Shown here in pieces: positions 17,992-26,630 of a stretch of 64,000 nucleotides of DNA; position 1 is the stretch's first letter; each line of letters begins with the position of its first letter. The translations under genes and the position numbers were made by a program. Source of the stretch: Algivirga pacifica (GTDB lineage: Bacteria > Bacteroidota > Bacteroidia > Cytophagales > Flammeovirgaceae); the NCBI RefSeq assembly GCF_039543525.1, contig NZ_BAABJX010000007.1, positions 1 through 64,000 of the forward strand, written 5' to 3'. Under the pieces are notes generated by a model that saw only the letters and a list, made by a program, of their open reading frames with translations, was not told the DNA's origin and made no database searches.

Positions 17992-18126
17992 TATAGTGTT
18001 TAAGGTTAATTCTGTCGCTGTCTACGAAATTATATACAGTTTATCGGTTACCGCTTATCGTTTATAAACAATAAGCGATAACCGATAAACATATATCATC
18101 CGACCGCTTCAATATTAACTACTATA
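17992..18126. repeat. 135-bp palindromic element with TATAGT ends
   Basis: The element begins TATAGT and ends ACTATA. It has imperfect terminal inverted repeats of about 27 bp and a central 26-bp/26-bp palindrome (18039-18064 and 18065-18090, 24 of 26 matching) made of TTATCGG-type units. A 147-bp homologue lies at 61776-61922 and a half copy at 23777-23870. Confidence 0.75.
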
Positions 18127-18167
18127 GTAGTAATTGGTTAGGGGATATCATTACCTGATAAATATCT

Positions 18168-18329
18168 CTAAAACTGCTTTACTAAGGTATCATGACGGTA
18201 TATCGTCATCCACTTCCCAATGATACTCTCTGGAAATTCATTCAATAATTTTGCTCTCTGGGGAGCATCTTTTAAAATAATTGTTTGTTGCTTGTCTTTA
18301 AATCTAATTAATAAAAATGACAATAGCTC
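18168..18329 (-). pseudogene. Possible gene remnant, about 53 codons
   Basis: On the minus strand the stretch 18329-18168 reads as an open frame (IRFKDKQQTIILKDAPQRAK, then NEFPESIIGKWMTIYRHDTL) ending at TAG (18168-18170). It has protein-like composition but no ATG start and an in-frame stop just upstream (18330-18332). It may be the end of a decayed gene. No family recognised. It lies beyond the terminator of the iron operon. Confidence 0.25.
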
Positions 18330-18380
18330 TCAAGCTGGTGATCAACTCCTTGACCAGTTATTAAGGCCTTGTAAACAACA

Positions 18381-18420
18381 AAAAAGGAGAAGAGCGTAAT
18401 TAAACACTCTTCTCCTTTTT
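18381..18420 (-). terminator. Rho-independent terminator of the iron operon
   Basis: 14-bp arms AAAAAGGAGAAGAG (18381-18394) and CTCTTCTCCTTTTT (18407-18420) flank a 12-nt loop, with T-runs on both strands. It sits immediately after the 107-residue gene (stop at 18423). Confidence 0.85.
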
Positions 18421-18422
18421 TT

Positions 18423-18746
18423 CTAAAAGAACACTTTCAGCTCAAATATTTTTAGGAATAAAAAGTAGGCTAAAAACACCATTACAAAAGCCAGGGAATG
18501 CCGGAAGTAACGAAATAACACAGCGTTCCCTTTTCCGAAGAGGCTTAGCAAGCCGTTGGGAATGACTAATAGAGTGGCGATCATAAAGTTGATCACTACA
18601 AAGATTCCTACAATGGCGATCATCACAAAAAGTGGGTTCCAAGTTAATCCGAACGCTCCATAAATCAATCCCATCACGCCGCTGACTACCAAGAAGTAAA
18701 AGGCGTAGCGTAAGGACTTCCCAAATTGTATTATAGCATTAGGCAT
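18423..18746 (-). CDS. Small membrane protein of PepSY/TonB operon
   Basis: A 107-residue protein started at MPNAIIQFGKSL (18746). The start lies 8 bp inside the end of the PepSY gene (ATGCCTAA), implying translational coupling. Three hydrophobic segments are visible (about residues 14-32, 37-65 and 84-103). I do not recognise a named family. Its place as the last gene of a TonB receptor / DUF4374 / PepSY operon points to a role beside the inner-membrane PepSY protein in siderophore or heme iron use, but this is inferred from position only. Confidence 0.65.
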   Translation of the reverse strand: MPNAIIQFGKSLRYAFYFLVVSGVMGLIYGAFGLTWNPLFVMIAIVGIFVVINFMIATLLVIPNGLLSLFGKGNAVLFRYFRHSLAFVMVFLAYFLFLKIFELKVFF

Positions 18747-19923
18747 GATCAAGCTGTTTTTTTTGTTTCTTTTGCATTGCTTTCTTCTTACTTTTTTTCC
18801 ATCGGCCGTACCACACATAAACCCCTGAAATGAACAATACGGGTATCACCAAGGTAGTGATCAATGCCAGGATACGGGTCACTTGTCCTCCGAAAGTACC
18901 GTAATGCAATGGGGTGACCCAGTTGAGGTATACCTTTCCTAAGTGCGGTAAGTCGTGGTGTGTACTCATCAATCGTTCTCCAGTATATTGATCATAATAT
19001 ACCAAGGAGCGATCCCCTGTCTCTGCATATCCCGGTGCAATAATATTCATCTCATAAGTCCCCAAGGAATCATGAGGCAGTGTGATGCCTTTCACCGCTC
19101 CTCCCTCAATTTCTCGGTTAGCAATAGCCATAACCTCTTCTACCTTCATGGGAATAGGGTTATTCGCATCATAGGTAGACTGTTGCCCCAAAATACTTTC
19201 TATTGATTTTGGGGGCTCAAAGCTCACCAAAAACAACCCGATGATCAAGAAACGATTAAAGGTAATGGCTGCACCTGTCAAAGCAAGAATCGTAATCACA
19301 GGACTAAAGTAGAACCCTAGTGTGTTGTGCAGATCATAAACCTGTCGCTTCACACTTGCTCCAGACTTAATCGTCAAACGAGTCTTAAGCATATTCCACT
19401 TTTTAGGGATCCAAAGGCGTAGTCCTGTGATCATCAAAATAACCATGACCAAAGAGGCTATCCCCACAATATATTTGCCGATCTCAGGAACCAACAAGGT
19501 ACGATGCAAGCTACGTATGATTCCCATCGCCGAATCGGCATATACTCTGCTGCCTGTTATTTTTCCGGTAAAGGGGTTCACAATCGCTTGTTTATGAAGC
19601 TCTCCTTCTTCAAAAGCGACCATGATGCAATTATTTCTAAATTGATCCTCATAAATCACTTCGATATGCATTTGGGGGTGATCCGCTTTTACGACCTCCA
19701 AAGCCTGTGGCAAAGTCAAACGCGTTTGTGCTGTTTGCTCAAAGGTAAAAAGGTCTGGGTTTAGCCAGGCATCCAGCTCCCGTTCATACACCAATATGGT
19801 TCCGGTAATACTTACAACGGACAAGATTAGACCAGAGATCAACCCTGCCCACGTATGCCATTGCCCGTACCACTTCTTTTGGTGTCCTGCTATACGTTGT
19901 GTTAATGTAGAATCTTTTTTCAT
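18739..19923 (-). CDS. PepSY-associated TM helix protein (iron-regulated permease-like)
   Basis: A 394-residue inner-membrane protein of the PiuB/PepSY_TM family. The N-terminal helix (WHTWAGLISGLILSVVSITGTILVYE) is the family hallmark. It is followed by a PepSY-like periplasmic region, further helices around residues 140-170 and 205-240, a second PepSY-like region (TYDANNPIPMKVEEVMAIAN) and a last helix near 350-375 with a His/Trp-rich approach (HLGKVYLNWVTPLHYGTFGG). Relatives in siderophore operons are thought to reduce ferric siderophores or move them across the inner membrane. Here it follows a TonB receptor and a DUF4374 lipoprotein on the same strand. Confidence 0.85.
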   Translation of the reverse strand: MKKDSTLTQRIAGHQKKWYGQWHTWAGLISGLILSVVSITGTILVYERELDAWLNPDLFTFEQTAQTRLTLPQALEVVKADHPQMHIEVIYEDQFRNNCIMVAFEEGELHKQAIVNPFTGKITGSRVYADSAMGIIRSLHRTLLVPEIGKYIVGIASLVMVILMITGLRLWIPKKWNMLKTRLTIKSGASVKRQVYDLHNTLGFYFSPVITILALTGAAITFNRFLIIGLFLVSFEPPKSIESILGQQSTYDANNPIPMKVEEVMAIANREIEGGAVKGITLPHDSLGTYEMNIIAPGYAETGDRSLVYYDQYTGERLMSTHHDLPHLGKVYLNWVTPLHYGTFGGQVTRILALITTLVIPVLFISGVYVWYGRWKKSKKKAMQKKQKKQLDHA

Positions 19924-19972
19924 TGCTCCCTTTATAATAGGCTACCTCTTGATCAGAATGAATGCTTTCTTC

Positions 19973-21235
19973 TTACTCGTTCACAGATAGGTTGTACAAC
20001 CCTGAGATTGGTGCTCCTACGACTTCAAATACTTGCTCAGCAACCCCTGAAGCATTTAACTTATAGGCGGCATTGGTTGTAGGGTTTGAAATCACGAAGT
20101 AAGGTTCGTTATCAATAAATGTGACCGTTGTATTATCAAACGGAGAAACTGCCGGAAGTCCTTCAATTTTCTCTACCGACTGTGTTTGCATGTTTACTTT
20201 TACCCATGCACCAGTAGGTGAGGTAAATAACAACTGTTGGATGGTTTGAATATCTTGTGTTGTCAAACCTCCAAAGCCTCCTGCATTGGTAATGATTTCT
20301 ATGATTTGTGGATCAAGCTCTGCGTTAATCAACGCGTAACCAATATCATTTTTATGGTAATAAAAAGCTGAAAGGAATCCGCCCAAGTTAGAAGGATTAA
20401 ATACCTGTGCTACCGCAAAGTTATAATCAGGATCAAAGTCAGTCTCTCCTGCAGGAATCTTCAAGATACTTCCCGGTACATTCGGCAAACTCAGGTTTCC
20501 TGCATGGTAGAAGTATAGATTTCCACTCTCATCCACATAACGCTGTCCAAATCTGTTCATCGTGAATACAGGGTCAGGTCCAAGGTCAAATCCTGCCTGA
20601 TTGACAAACCCTGCAGAAGTACTTGCGGCAAAGAAAGGAATACCCGGGAAGGATTCTCCTGCCTCTCCTCTAATTGACGAAAAGAACTCATCCTGCCCTC
20701 TGAAGATAAAGTTTTGGTAACGCAATGCGACCGTATCTCCCAAAGTACTTCCTGTCATAGGTAGTGTACCCGTTACTTCCATCGTCTCCGGATCAAAAAT
20801 GCTGACGAAATCAGGGCTGTTTCTATCATGAAACAATCCAAAGTTTTCATCCCTTACTCTCAAAGCAAAGGTATTGTCTCCGATTGTTGATATAAACGCA
20901 TCTTCTACGAAGTTACCGTCTCCATCCACGCCAACCTTTGCAAAACCTGCCTCTCCATTAGGGCGAGTCATGTAAAGGGCTCCGTTGCTTGACGACAAAG
21001 GGAAGAAAGACTGGAATGCCGTTCCTTCGGTTACATCTACAGTACCTGATGGCAGGGAGTCAAAATAATTTACAATAGCGGTTTCTTCTGCCGTAGTCGC
21101 AACCAATACAAAGCCACTGGTCTTGCGCTCCTCAGAAGGGTTCATATCATCACCATTGTCATCATTACAGCCCACCATTGCTGTAAGAGCAAGTGCAACA
21201 AGTGCTGATCTCCAAATTGTATTATAAAATTTCAT
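19973..21235 (-). CDS. DUF4374 family lipoprotein
   Basis: A 420-residue protein. ATG at 21235 is preferred over a TTG one codon earlier. The lipobox is in ALTAMVGCNDD (Cys near residue 23), so it is probably an outer-membrane or periplasmic lipoprotein. The rest consists of repeated short beta segments (for example FVLVATTAEETAIVNYFDSL, GALYMTRPNGEAGFAKVGVD and FVSIFDPETMEVTGTLPM) as in a beta-propeller. DUF4374 genes regularly lie between a siderophore TonB receptor and a PepSY protein in Bacteroidota, as here (15 bp after the receptor). A role in binding or handling the iron chelate is likely; no activity is established. Confidence 0.8.
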   Translation of the reverse strand: MKFYNTIWRSALVALALTAMVGCNDDNGDDMNPSEERKTSGFVLVATTAEETAIVNYFDSLPSGTVDVTEGTAFQSFFPLSSSNGALYMTRPNGEAGFAKVGVDGDGNFVEDAFISTIGDNTFALRVRDENFGLFHDRNSPDFVSIFDPETMEVTGTLPMTGSTLGDTVALRYQNFIFRGQDEFFSSIRGEAGESFPGIPFFAASTSAGFVNQAGFDLGPDPVFTMNRFGQRYVDESGNLYFYHAGNLSLPNVPGSILKIPAGETDFDPDYNFAVAQVFNPSNLGGFLSAFYYHKNDIGYALINAELDPQIIEIITNAGGFGGLTTQDIQTIQQLLFTSPTGAWVKVNMQTQSVEKIEGLPAVSPFDNTTVTFIDNEPYFVISNPTTNAAYKLNASGVAEQVFEVVGAPISGLYNLSVNE

Positions 21236-21253
21236 CAATGTAAAAGGTATATA

Positions 21254-23602
21254 TTATAAGTTATAACTGATTTTTAATCGTAAGTGTCTACCGGGCTTAG
21301 GTACTCTGTAATTATCGTAGAGTGTTCTATCCATGATATTATTCACCTGAATAGAAGTAGTCAATCCTTGGTCTACAAAGCTGTACGATATTCCCGCATC
21401 GCACTGATGCTGTGTAGGAATTAAGTTTTCTGGATTGATGTTTTTCCCTTCTAGAATAAGACTAAATTCGTCTACGAAATGATAGTAGCTGTATACAGAA
21501 AAACGATGTCCCTTATTCCAAGGCGTTTCCTTTTGATACTTCGCCGACAAGTTGTACATGAAGCTCGGAATATTGGGAATGCGATTTCCAACGCCATTGG
21601 TATTGGTCACATTGCTTTCTCCTCCCACCAACACTTCCTGATAGGTTAGGTTGGCTCCTAACTCCAATCCTTCTATTGGGCGGGCCTTTAACCCTAGTTC
21701 CATTCCCTTGGAAACGACCGCTGCCTGGTTGATATAGGTACTTGGATCATTCTCATTTCTACCTGCCTCCAATCGGATCAGGTCTTCTTGTAATCTTAGG
21801 AAAACATTAAAATCTGCTGATAGCCATCCGTATTTATAATATGTTCCCAAGTTAATATTGTTGCTGATCTCTGGACGAAGCGTATAGTTAGGACCAATCG
21901 TAATAAAGTCTCCAAAAACCTCAAAACTGTCGGGAATACGAATGGCTTTCTCAAAACTACCACGAACAAAAAACTTAGGGGAGAACGTGTATTTCAATCC
22001 CAAACCATAGCCTAACTCATCATCGGTCACCACGTAATCAGGAATTTTTGATCCACCTCGAACGTCGTATTGTACTGCCTGATTGGTGAAACTATAAAAC
22101 TTAGCAAATAGGGTTGCGTCCAAAGCATCTCCCAACCACTTGGAGGTGTAAGATACTCCCAGGATATTCTTGGACAACTGAGAAGGAAGCGTGTTAGGAT
22201 CTATGTTATCTTCTGTAATTTTTCTTGCTAAAGGGTCTTCTCCTACAATGTGTTGGTAGGCATAAAAGTTACTCACATTAAATGTATGTCCCTCCCAAGG
22301 GGAATAACTTGCACTCAATCGGTGGGCTGTGGCAGTATTATTCCCTTTTCTACGGGAAGGGTTTGCTAAGATCTCTGACCCTTTATTCAAGGTGAATTCC
22401 TCGTTGATGTTCCCGTACCAATCGTATAAGTTATTGGTAGAATCATTGACAAAAGAATACGTCTTAGAAACATTTCCGAAATAGTTTACTTTCAACCTTT
22501 CGTCAAAAAAACGCCCTTCGTACAATAGGTTCTGAACGAATGATTCCACCTCATAGGTCGCCTCCCCTGCCGGACGAGTTCTTACACGTACACCGTGTTG
22601 TATTTCATCATAACGCTGACTTACAGAAGTCGCTACTTCCAGTACTTCTGCCCATTTTTTCCCTTGTACTCCTGCTTTCAAATTCAGCATCGCAGACTGA
22701 TGCGCATTATGAAATCGTCTTACCTCAATTTCTTCCACCTTAAGGGTTTCTGGAATCAGGTTATTGACCCTCATTTTATAGTTATTATCGGAATAATTGG
22801 CAAAACCACTTACCCCTACATAGAAGCCATTGTCAAAAGACTTAGTTGTATTAAGCGTTCCAATATGTGTATTAAAGGAACCCACTTCATAAGACGCATC
22901 CAAAAAAGAGGATTGCCCTCGTTTCGATACGATATTGATTCCTCCTGCTAGTGCATCAGTTCCCACCTCTACCGGCATGACTCCCTTATAGACATCAACA
23001 CGCTCGATCATATTCACCGGAAGGTTATTCAATTGTATACCTCCCGCCAATAGCTCCAAAGGAATCCCGTCATAATAGATACGAACGGCTCTTCCTGTCA
23101 GACCATTCAGCTGAATGGTGGCATTACTGCCCAATCCACCCGCTTGACGTACTTTTACTCCCGAGGTTCTATTCAGTACTCCTACTACGTTGGTTGACTC
23201 TGCCTTGACTTTTGCTAAATCGAGGGAAGCGATCTGTATGGGTTGCTGAGAGCGGGCAGTTGCTTCAGAGTCTCCATTGATCACTACCGTACTCAGTTGA
23301 GAAATATCTTCATTTAACACAAATGAAATAGCCTTCGTAGTATTTCCCTCTATATAGACCTCCTTCTCAACCGGGGTATACCCTATGAAAGAAACACGTA
23401 AAAGGTGTTTTCCTTTTGGAAGTCCTGTCAACGTAAAATTCCCATCAACGTCCGATACAGTCCCCATGTTCAGGGCCGGAACAAGCACGCTAGCTCCCGG
23501 TAGAGGCTTTTGCCCTCCGTCTTTTACTATACCCGTAATCTTAGCGGCATAGATGCTACTACTGAGTAATAAAAAAATGGACAATAGGATGTAACGTTTC
23601 AC
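21254..23602 (-). CDS. TonB-dependent receptor, iron/siderophore type
   Basis: A 782-residue outer-membrane receptor. The start is GTG (23600-23602); no in-frame ATG gives a signal peptide. After the signal peptide (ILLSIFLLLSSSIYA) comes a carboxypeptidase-like domain (about 20-100, ITGIVKDGGQKPLPGASVLV) and a plug (about 110-225: GVKVRQAGGLGSNATIQLNG, RVDVYKGVMPVEVGTDALAGGINIVSK). A 22-strand barrel ends LRLKISYNL. It heads an operon with a DUF4374 lipoprotein, a PepSY protein and a small membrane protein, a standard layout for ferric-siderophore uptake. Two Fur-like boxes lie 9 and 70 bp upstream. Confidence 0.9.
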   Translation of the reverse strand: MKRYILLSIFLLLSSSIYAAKITGIVKDGGQKPLPGASVLVPALNMGTVSDVDGNFTLTGLPKGKHLLRVSFIGYTPVEKEVYIEGNTTKAISFVLNEDISQLSTVVINGDSEATARSQQPIQIASLDLAKVKAESTNVVGVLNRTSGVKVRQAGGLGSNATIQLNGLTGRAVRIYYDGIPLELLAGGIQLNNLPVNMIERVDVYKGVMPVEVGTDALAGGINIVSKRGQSSFLDASYEVGSFNTHIGTLNTTKSFDNGFYVGVSGFANYSDNNYKMRVNNLIPETLKVEEIEVRRFHNAHQSAMLNLKAGVQGKKWAEVLEVATSVSQRYDEIQHGVRVRTRPAGEATYEVESFVQNLLYEGRFFDERLKVNYFGNVSKTYSFVNDSTNNLYDWYGNINEEFTLNKGSEILANPSRRKGNNTATAHRLSASYSPWEGHTFNVSNFYAYQHIVGEDPLARKITEDNIDPNTLPSQLSKNILGVSYTSKWLGDALDATLFAKFYSFTNQAVQYDVRGGSKIPDYVVTDDELGYGLGLKYTFSPKFFVRGSFEKAIRIPDSFEVFGDFITIGPNYTLRPEISNNINLGTYYKYGWLSADFNVFLRLQEDLIRLEAGRNENDPSTYINQAAVVSKGMELGLKARPIEGLELGANLTYQEVLVGGESNVTNTNGVGNRIPNIPSFMYNLSAKYQKETPWNKGHRFSVYSYYHFVDEFSLILEGKNINPENLIPTQHQCDAGISYSFVDQGLTTSIQVNNIMDRTLYDNYRVPKPGRHLRLKISYNL

Positions 23603-23610
23603 GCTTAATA

Positions 23611-23696
23611 TTATTTAGACTTATTACAAATAGATGCGTGAAATTAGTGAGGGTCAAAAAAAGTTCCAATTTTTATTTAGATTATTTTTAAATAAA
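23611..23696 (-). promoter_or_regulatory. Tandem Fur-like boxes upstream of the receptor
   Basis: Two related AT-rich boxes, TTATTTAGACTTATTAC (from 23611) and TTTATTTAGATTATTT (from 23672), share TTATTTAGAyTwATT. The second sits in an inverted repeat (TTTATTTA / TAAATAAA). The same pair with almost the same 60-bp spacing precedes the other siderophore receptor (54791 and 54851). Confidence 0.5.
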
Positions 23697-23776
23697 ATTG
23701 AAACTAATTAAGAAATCTTCTAATCCTTTTACAGGTCATAATCTCCACACTACGACCTGTTCCTACTTTTTCATTC

Positions 23777-23870
23777 TATAGTTTTTAAGGTTAATCTTGT
23801 CGCTGCCTACGGGATAGTATATAGTTTGCCGGTTATCGGTTATCGGTTATCGGTTATCGCTTATCGTTTA
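23777..23870. repeat. Half copy of the TATAGT element with (GGTTATC)4
   Basis: Begins TATAG and contains TTAAGGTTAATCTTGTCGCT like the left half of 17992-18126, then four GGTTATC units (23831-23858) and GCTTATCGTTTA. The right half is missing. It fills the 340-bp gap between the GH3 gene and the receptor, in which no gene is seen. Confidence 0.65.
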
Positions 23871-23942
23871 ATTAAAATTGAATAAATAACCGACACGCTA
23901 CTAACCAGCTCAATTCAACGATTCAACGGTTCAACAAACAGT

Positions 23943-25613
23943 CTAAGACTGTTGCACACCCTCCCTGTAATGCTGCAAAGCTTCTACGTGCGCTGTCTCA
24001 TCTACCAGATAGTTCATCTTAAACTGTGCTCCTCTTACTCCTTGGGACAATCGCCACTGTCGGTAATGCTCATAACTGTGCTCGGCTACTTGCGTTACTT
24101 TAAGTGGAATCAAACGACTTGAATCTCTTTTGGTTTTATACTCTATATTGAGCTCTTTCAGGTAGGTATCATATTGCGCTCCGATATGCTTCAAGTCCTC
24201 TGAAGATAATGCTTTATCACCCTCCAGGTATAGCTCATACCCCTCCGTTTGCTTATTCGCCAATACCATATAAAATGGCACCCCCAGACCTTCTTCTTCC
24301 TTCAAGCGATCCATGGCCATGATCACTTGCTGCTCAAAAAGTTTCTCGCCAGTAATGGACGTGATTCCTTTTCCTTTCTGTATAAAAACAATTTCTGGAG
24401 TTTTCTGATGATACCCTGTGACCGCTATGATATCATTCATGTTATAGCGATACAATCCACTATGGTTTGTAATAAATATATAGTACTGTTTTCCTACCTC
24501 AACCTCTGCTAACGTAAGGAATCGCCTATCTACTTGTTCTATCTCTTCCACGGCGACAAACTCGTAGAAATTATCATGGATCGCCAAGACGCCAGAGGAA
24601 TCATTCAAACGTAATGGAATGGCACTTCTCATCTCGGAGGCCATAAAACCTGGGTCTTTAATATCCACATTGCCATACAGCTTTTTTACTGAATCCAGAT
24701 AGTTTTTACAGTTCCCTCCCATCCAACAAGTAAGTAATTTCAAATTAGGCCATAGGTGTACAGGTAGTAATTGGGATGAGTTTCCCATAAGTTCCTCAAT
24801 TTGCTGAGCCTTTTTGGGGTTGGCTTTTAGTGAGCGAAAATAGGCAGGGGCTTCTTCTCCAAAGTCAAAACTTTTCTCATAAGTACCCGTTCGCACATTT
24901 TCTAATAGCATGTCTTTCCATTGGTTCATATAACGGGCTAATGCAATCAATGTACTGGGATTGGCTGTAATGATAATGGATACATCCTGCTCCATCGACA
25001 AACGCAAAAGAGCATAGTACTTGGCCGTATAATCCTTGATCTCTGCGATGGCAGGAGGTAAGGCATATTTTTTCTTGATAATTGAGTTAGCTCCCTTTTC
25101 AATCTGACCAGAAGCCGAACCATAAGAGATCCCTCCTTCTGTATACCCTTCAATGGCAGGGGCTCCTATGCCCATAATTTTCCCATTAAAAGCCGAAGGA
25201 CAATTTTTCAGAGCCAGATAAGCCGTCAATGTCACTATCTTCGTATGTGTCTCTTTATGGGAACGTTTGGAGATAGGAATAAACTTAGGGGTTCCGGTAG
25301 AGCCACTGGTGGTCGCAAAATACATCGGTACTCCTGTAAACAGTTGATCGGCTACTCCTTGGGCACTCTTCTGTACATAAGGTTCGATATCCTGATATTC
25401 TACGACGGGCACTTGCTGTTGGTAATCGTGAACATTCTGAATCTCATCGAAGCTATATTGCTTACCATAGTGCGTATTCGCATTGGTCTTCAATATACTC
25501 TCCAATAGTTTGTGCTGAACCTGTTGAGGGGTATCGGTATTTCGTAGAAAGCGTTTAAGGGCCAGCTTTCCTTTCAGAGAGAGGCCATAGTGAAATAGTA
25601 ACTTGGTTAACAT
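23943..25613 (-). CDS. GH3-family adenylate-forming protein
   Basis: A 556-residue protein of the GH3 auxin-responsive-promoter family. The ATP/AMP-binding motif is FATTSGSTGTPKFIPIS (about residues 96-112). Other family-typical stretches include SEMRSAIPLRLNDSSG and YIFITNHSGLYRYNMNDII. Plant members link amino acids to acyl acids through acyl-adenylates. Bacterial members are common in Bacteroidota but their substrates are not known. No signal peptide, so cytoplasmic. The HAD phosphatase gene lies 9 bp upstream on the same strand, so the two probably form an operon. Confidence 0.85.
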   Translation of the reverse strand: MLTKLLFHYGLSLKGKLALKRFLRNTDTPQQVQHKLLESILKTNANTHYGKQYSFDEIQNVHDYQQQVPVVEYQDIEPYVQKSAQGVADQLFTGVPMYFATTSGSTGTPKFIPISKRSHKETHTKIVTLTAYLALKNCPSAFNGKIMGIGAPAIEGYTEGGISYGSASGQIEKGANSIIKKKYALPPAIAEIKDYTAKYYALLRLSMEQDVSIIITANPSTLIALARYMNQWKDMLLENVRTGTYEKSFDFGEEAPAYFRSLKANPKKAQQIEELMGNSSQLLPVHLWPNLKLLTCWMGGNCKNYLDSVKKLYGNVDIKDPGFMASEMRSAIPLRLNDSSGVLAIHDNFYEFVAVEEIEQVDRRFLTLAEVEVGKQYYIFITNHSGLYRYNMNDIIAVTGYHQKTPEIVFIQKGKGITSITGEKLFEQQVIMAMDRLKEEEGLGVPFYMVLANKQTEGYELYLEGDKALSSEDLKHIGAQYDTYLKELNIEYKTKRDSSRLIPLKVTQVAEHSYEHYRQWRLSQGVRGAQFKMNYLVDETAHVEALQHYREGVQQS

Positions 25614-25622
25614 AAATAATGC

Positions 25623-26297
25623 TTATGATAGTTTGTTATATAAAGAGTCCCAGTCCTGGGCACTGTGAATACGAAAGAAATCTACACCCATTGCCCGAGC
25701 TGCCTCCCCATCTTTATCCTCTCGATCTCCTACAATGAGCACCTCCTCCTTCTTTACCCCTATATCCTGTATCAATTGCTGAAATGCCCAAGGATCAGGC
25801 TTTAGCACTCCTGACTGCTCTGCACTATGCAGTCGCTCAAATAAATCTATCGGGATTTGTAAACGGGATAAGCGTTCCCCAATAAAATGATAATCCGAAA
25901 GTACAGCCAAGCGTATTCCTTGCTTTTTCCAATAAGAGAGACATTCCACCATTTTGGGAAATACCCATTGGGGTTTTAAAGCATTGACGAAGGTTGGATA
26001 GAATACCTTTTCATACCAGTGGTGTGCTTTTGCTGGGTTAGATTTATCTAATGCTACAGCCAACTGTTGGTAATAAGGGTGCTCCGAAAAATGGGGAAGC
26101 GTATTATCAGAAGATGAAAAATGGGAAATGGGTTGGGATTTTATATGCGCCTGCTGTCTTGCTTTCTCTAGCTTCCATAGATAGGATGAAAAAATGAAAC
26201 GCGTCAACAAGAAAGATTTCTTGACCTTTCGGTTATCATACAAGGTACCATCCAGATCAAAAATGATGGCTTTGTATTCTTTGTTTTTGGGCAGCAT
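25623..26297 (-). CDS. HAD-family hydrolase
   Basis: A 224-residue haloacid-dehalogenase superfamily protein. Motif I is IIFDLDGTLYDN (residues 12-23, nucleophile in DLDGT), motif II is LAVLSDY, a lysine follows in VLKPDPWAF, and motif IV is VLIVGDREDKDGEAA. The cap between motifs I and II is long and helical (subfamily I). Most such proteins are small-molecule phosphatases; the substrate is unknown. It is transcribed with the GH3 gene (9-bp gap). Confidence 0.85.
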   Translation of the reverse strand: MLPKNKEYKAIIFDLDGTLYDNRKVKKSFLLTRFIFSSYLWKLEKARQQAHIKSQPISHFSSSDNTLPHFSEHPYYQQLAVALDKSNPAKAHHWYEKVFYPTFVNALKPQWVFPKMVECLSYWKKQGIRLAVLSDYHFIGERLSRLQIPIDLFERLHSAEQSGVLKPDPWAFQQLIQDIGVKKEEVLIVGDREDKDGEAARAMGVDFFRIHSAQDWDSLYNKLS

Positions 26298-26354
26298 AGC
26301 GTATTGAGATTAGTAAAAGTCAATAATAACTAGCAAGAATTATACCTGAAAGAT

Positions 26355-26624
26355 GTTCATCATGTTTAATTGAGCTTCGCTCGTTCATGTTGTTTAGTTG
26401 AGTTTCTTGTTTATACTGTTTGATATATTATCTGGCCATGGACAGAAGGACTTCAATTTAAGCTAAGTACTACTAGTCCTAGCGTCCTCGCTCACACTTA
26501 AACAACCGGAGCGAGGATACTCCCATTATATTTTGGTCTTCGCAAGGACGCAAAGACCAGTATCTAGTCTTAACAATTCAACTAAACAGCATGAACGAGC
26601 GAAGCTCAATTAAACAGTATGAAC
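26355..26624. repeat. Composite palindrome with 47-bp inverted arms
   Basis: The arms 26355-26401 and 26578-26624 are inverted repeats with about three mismatches, both carrying GAGCTTCGCTCGTTCATG. The interior (26460-26570) holds a second repeat, GGTCTTCGCAAGGACG then CAAAGACC at 26535-26558, homologous to the element at 2880-2940. It occupies most of the 333-bp gap; no gene is seen. Confidence 0.75.
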
Positions 26625-26630
26625 AAATCA

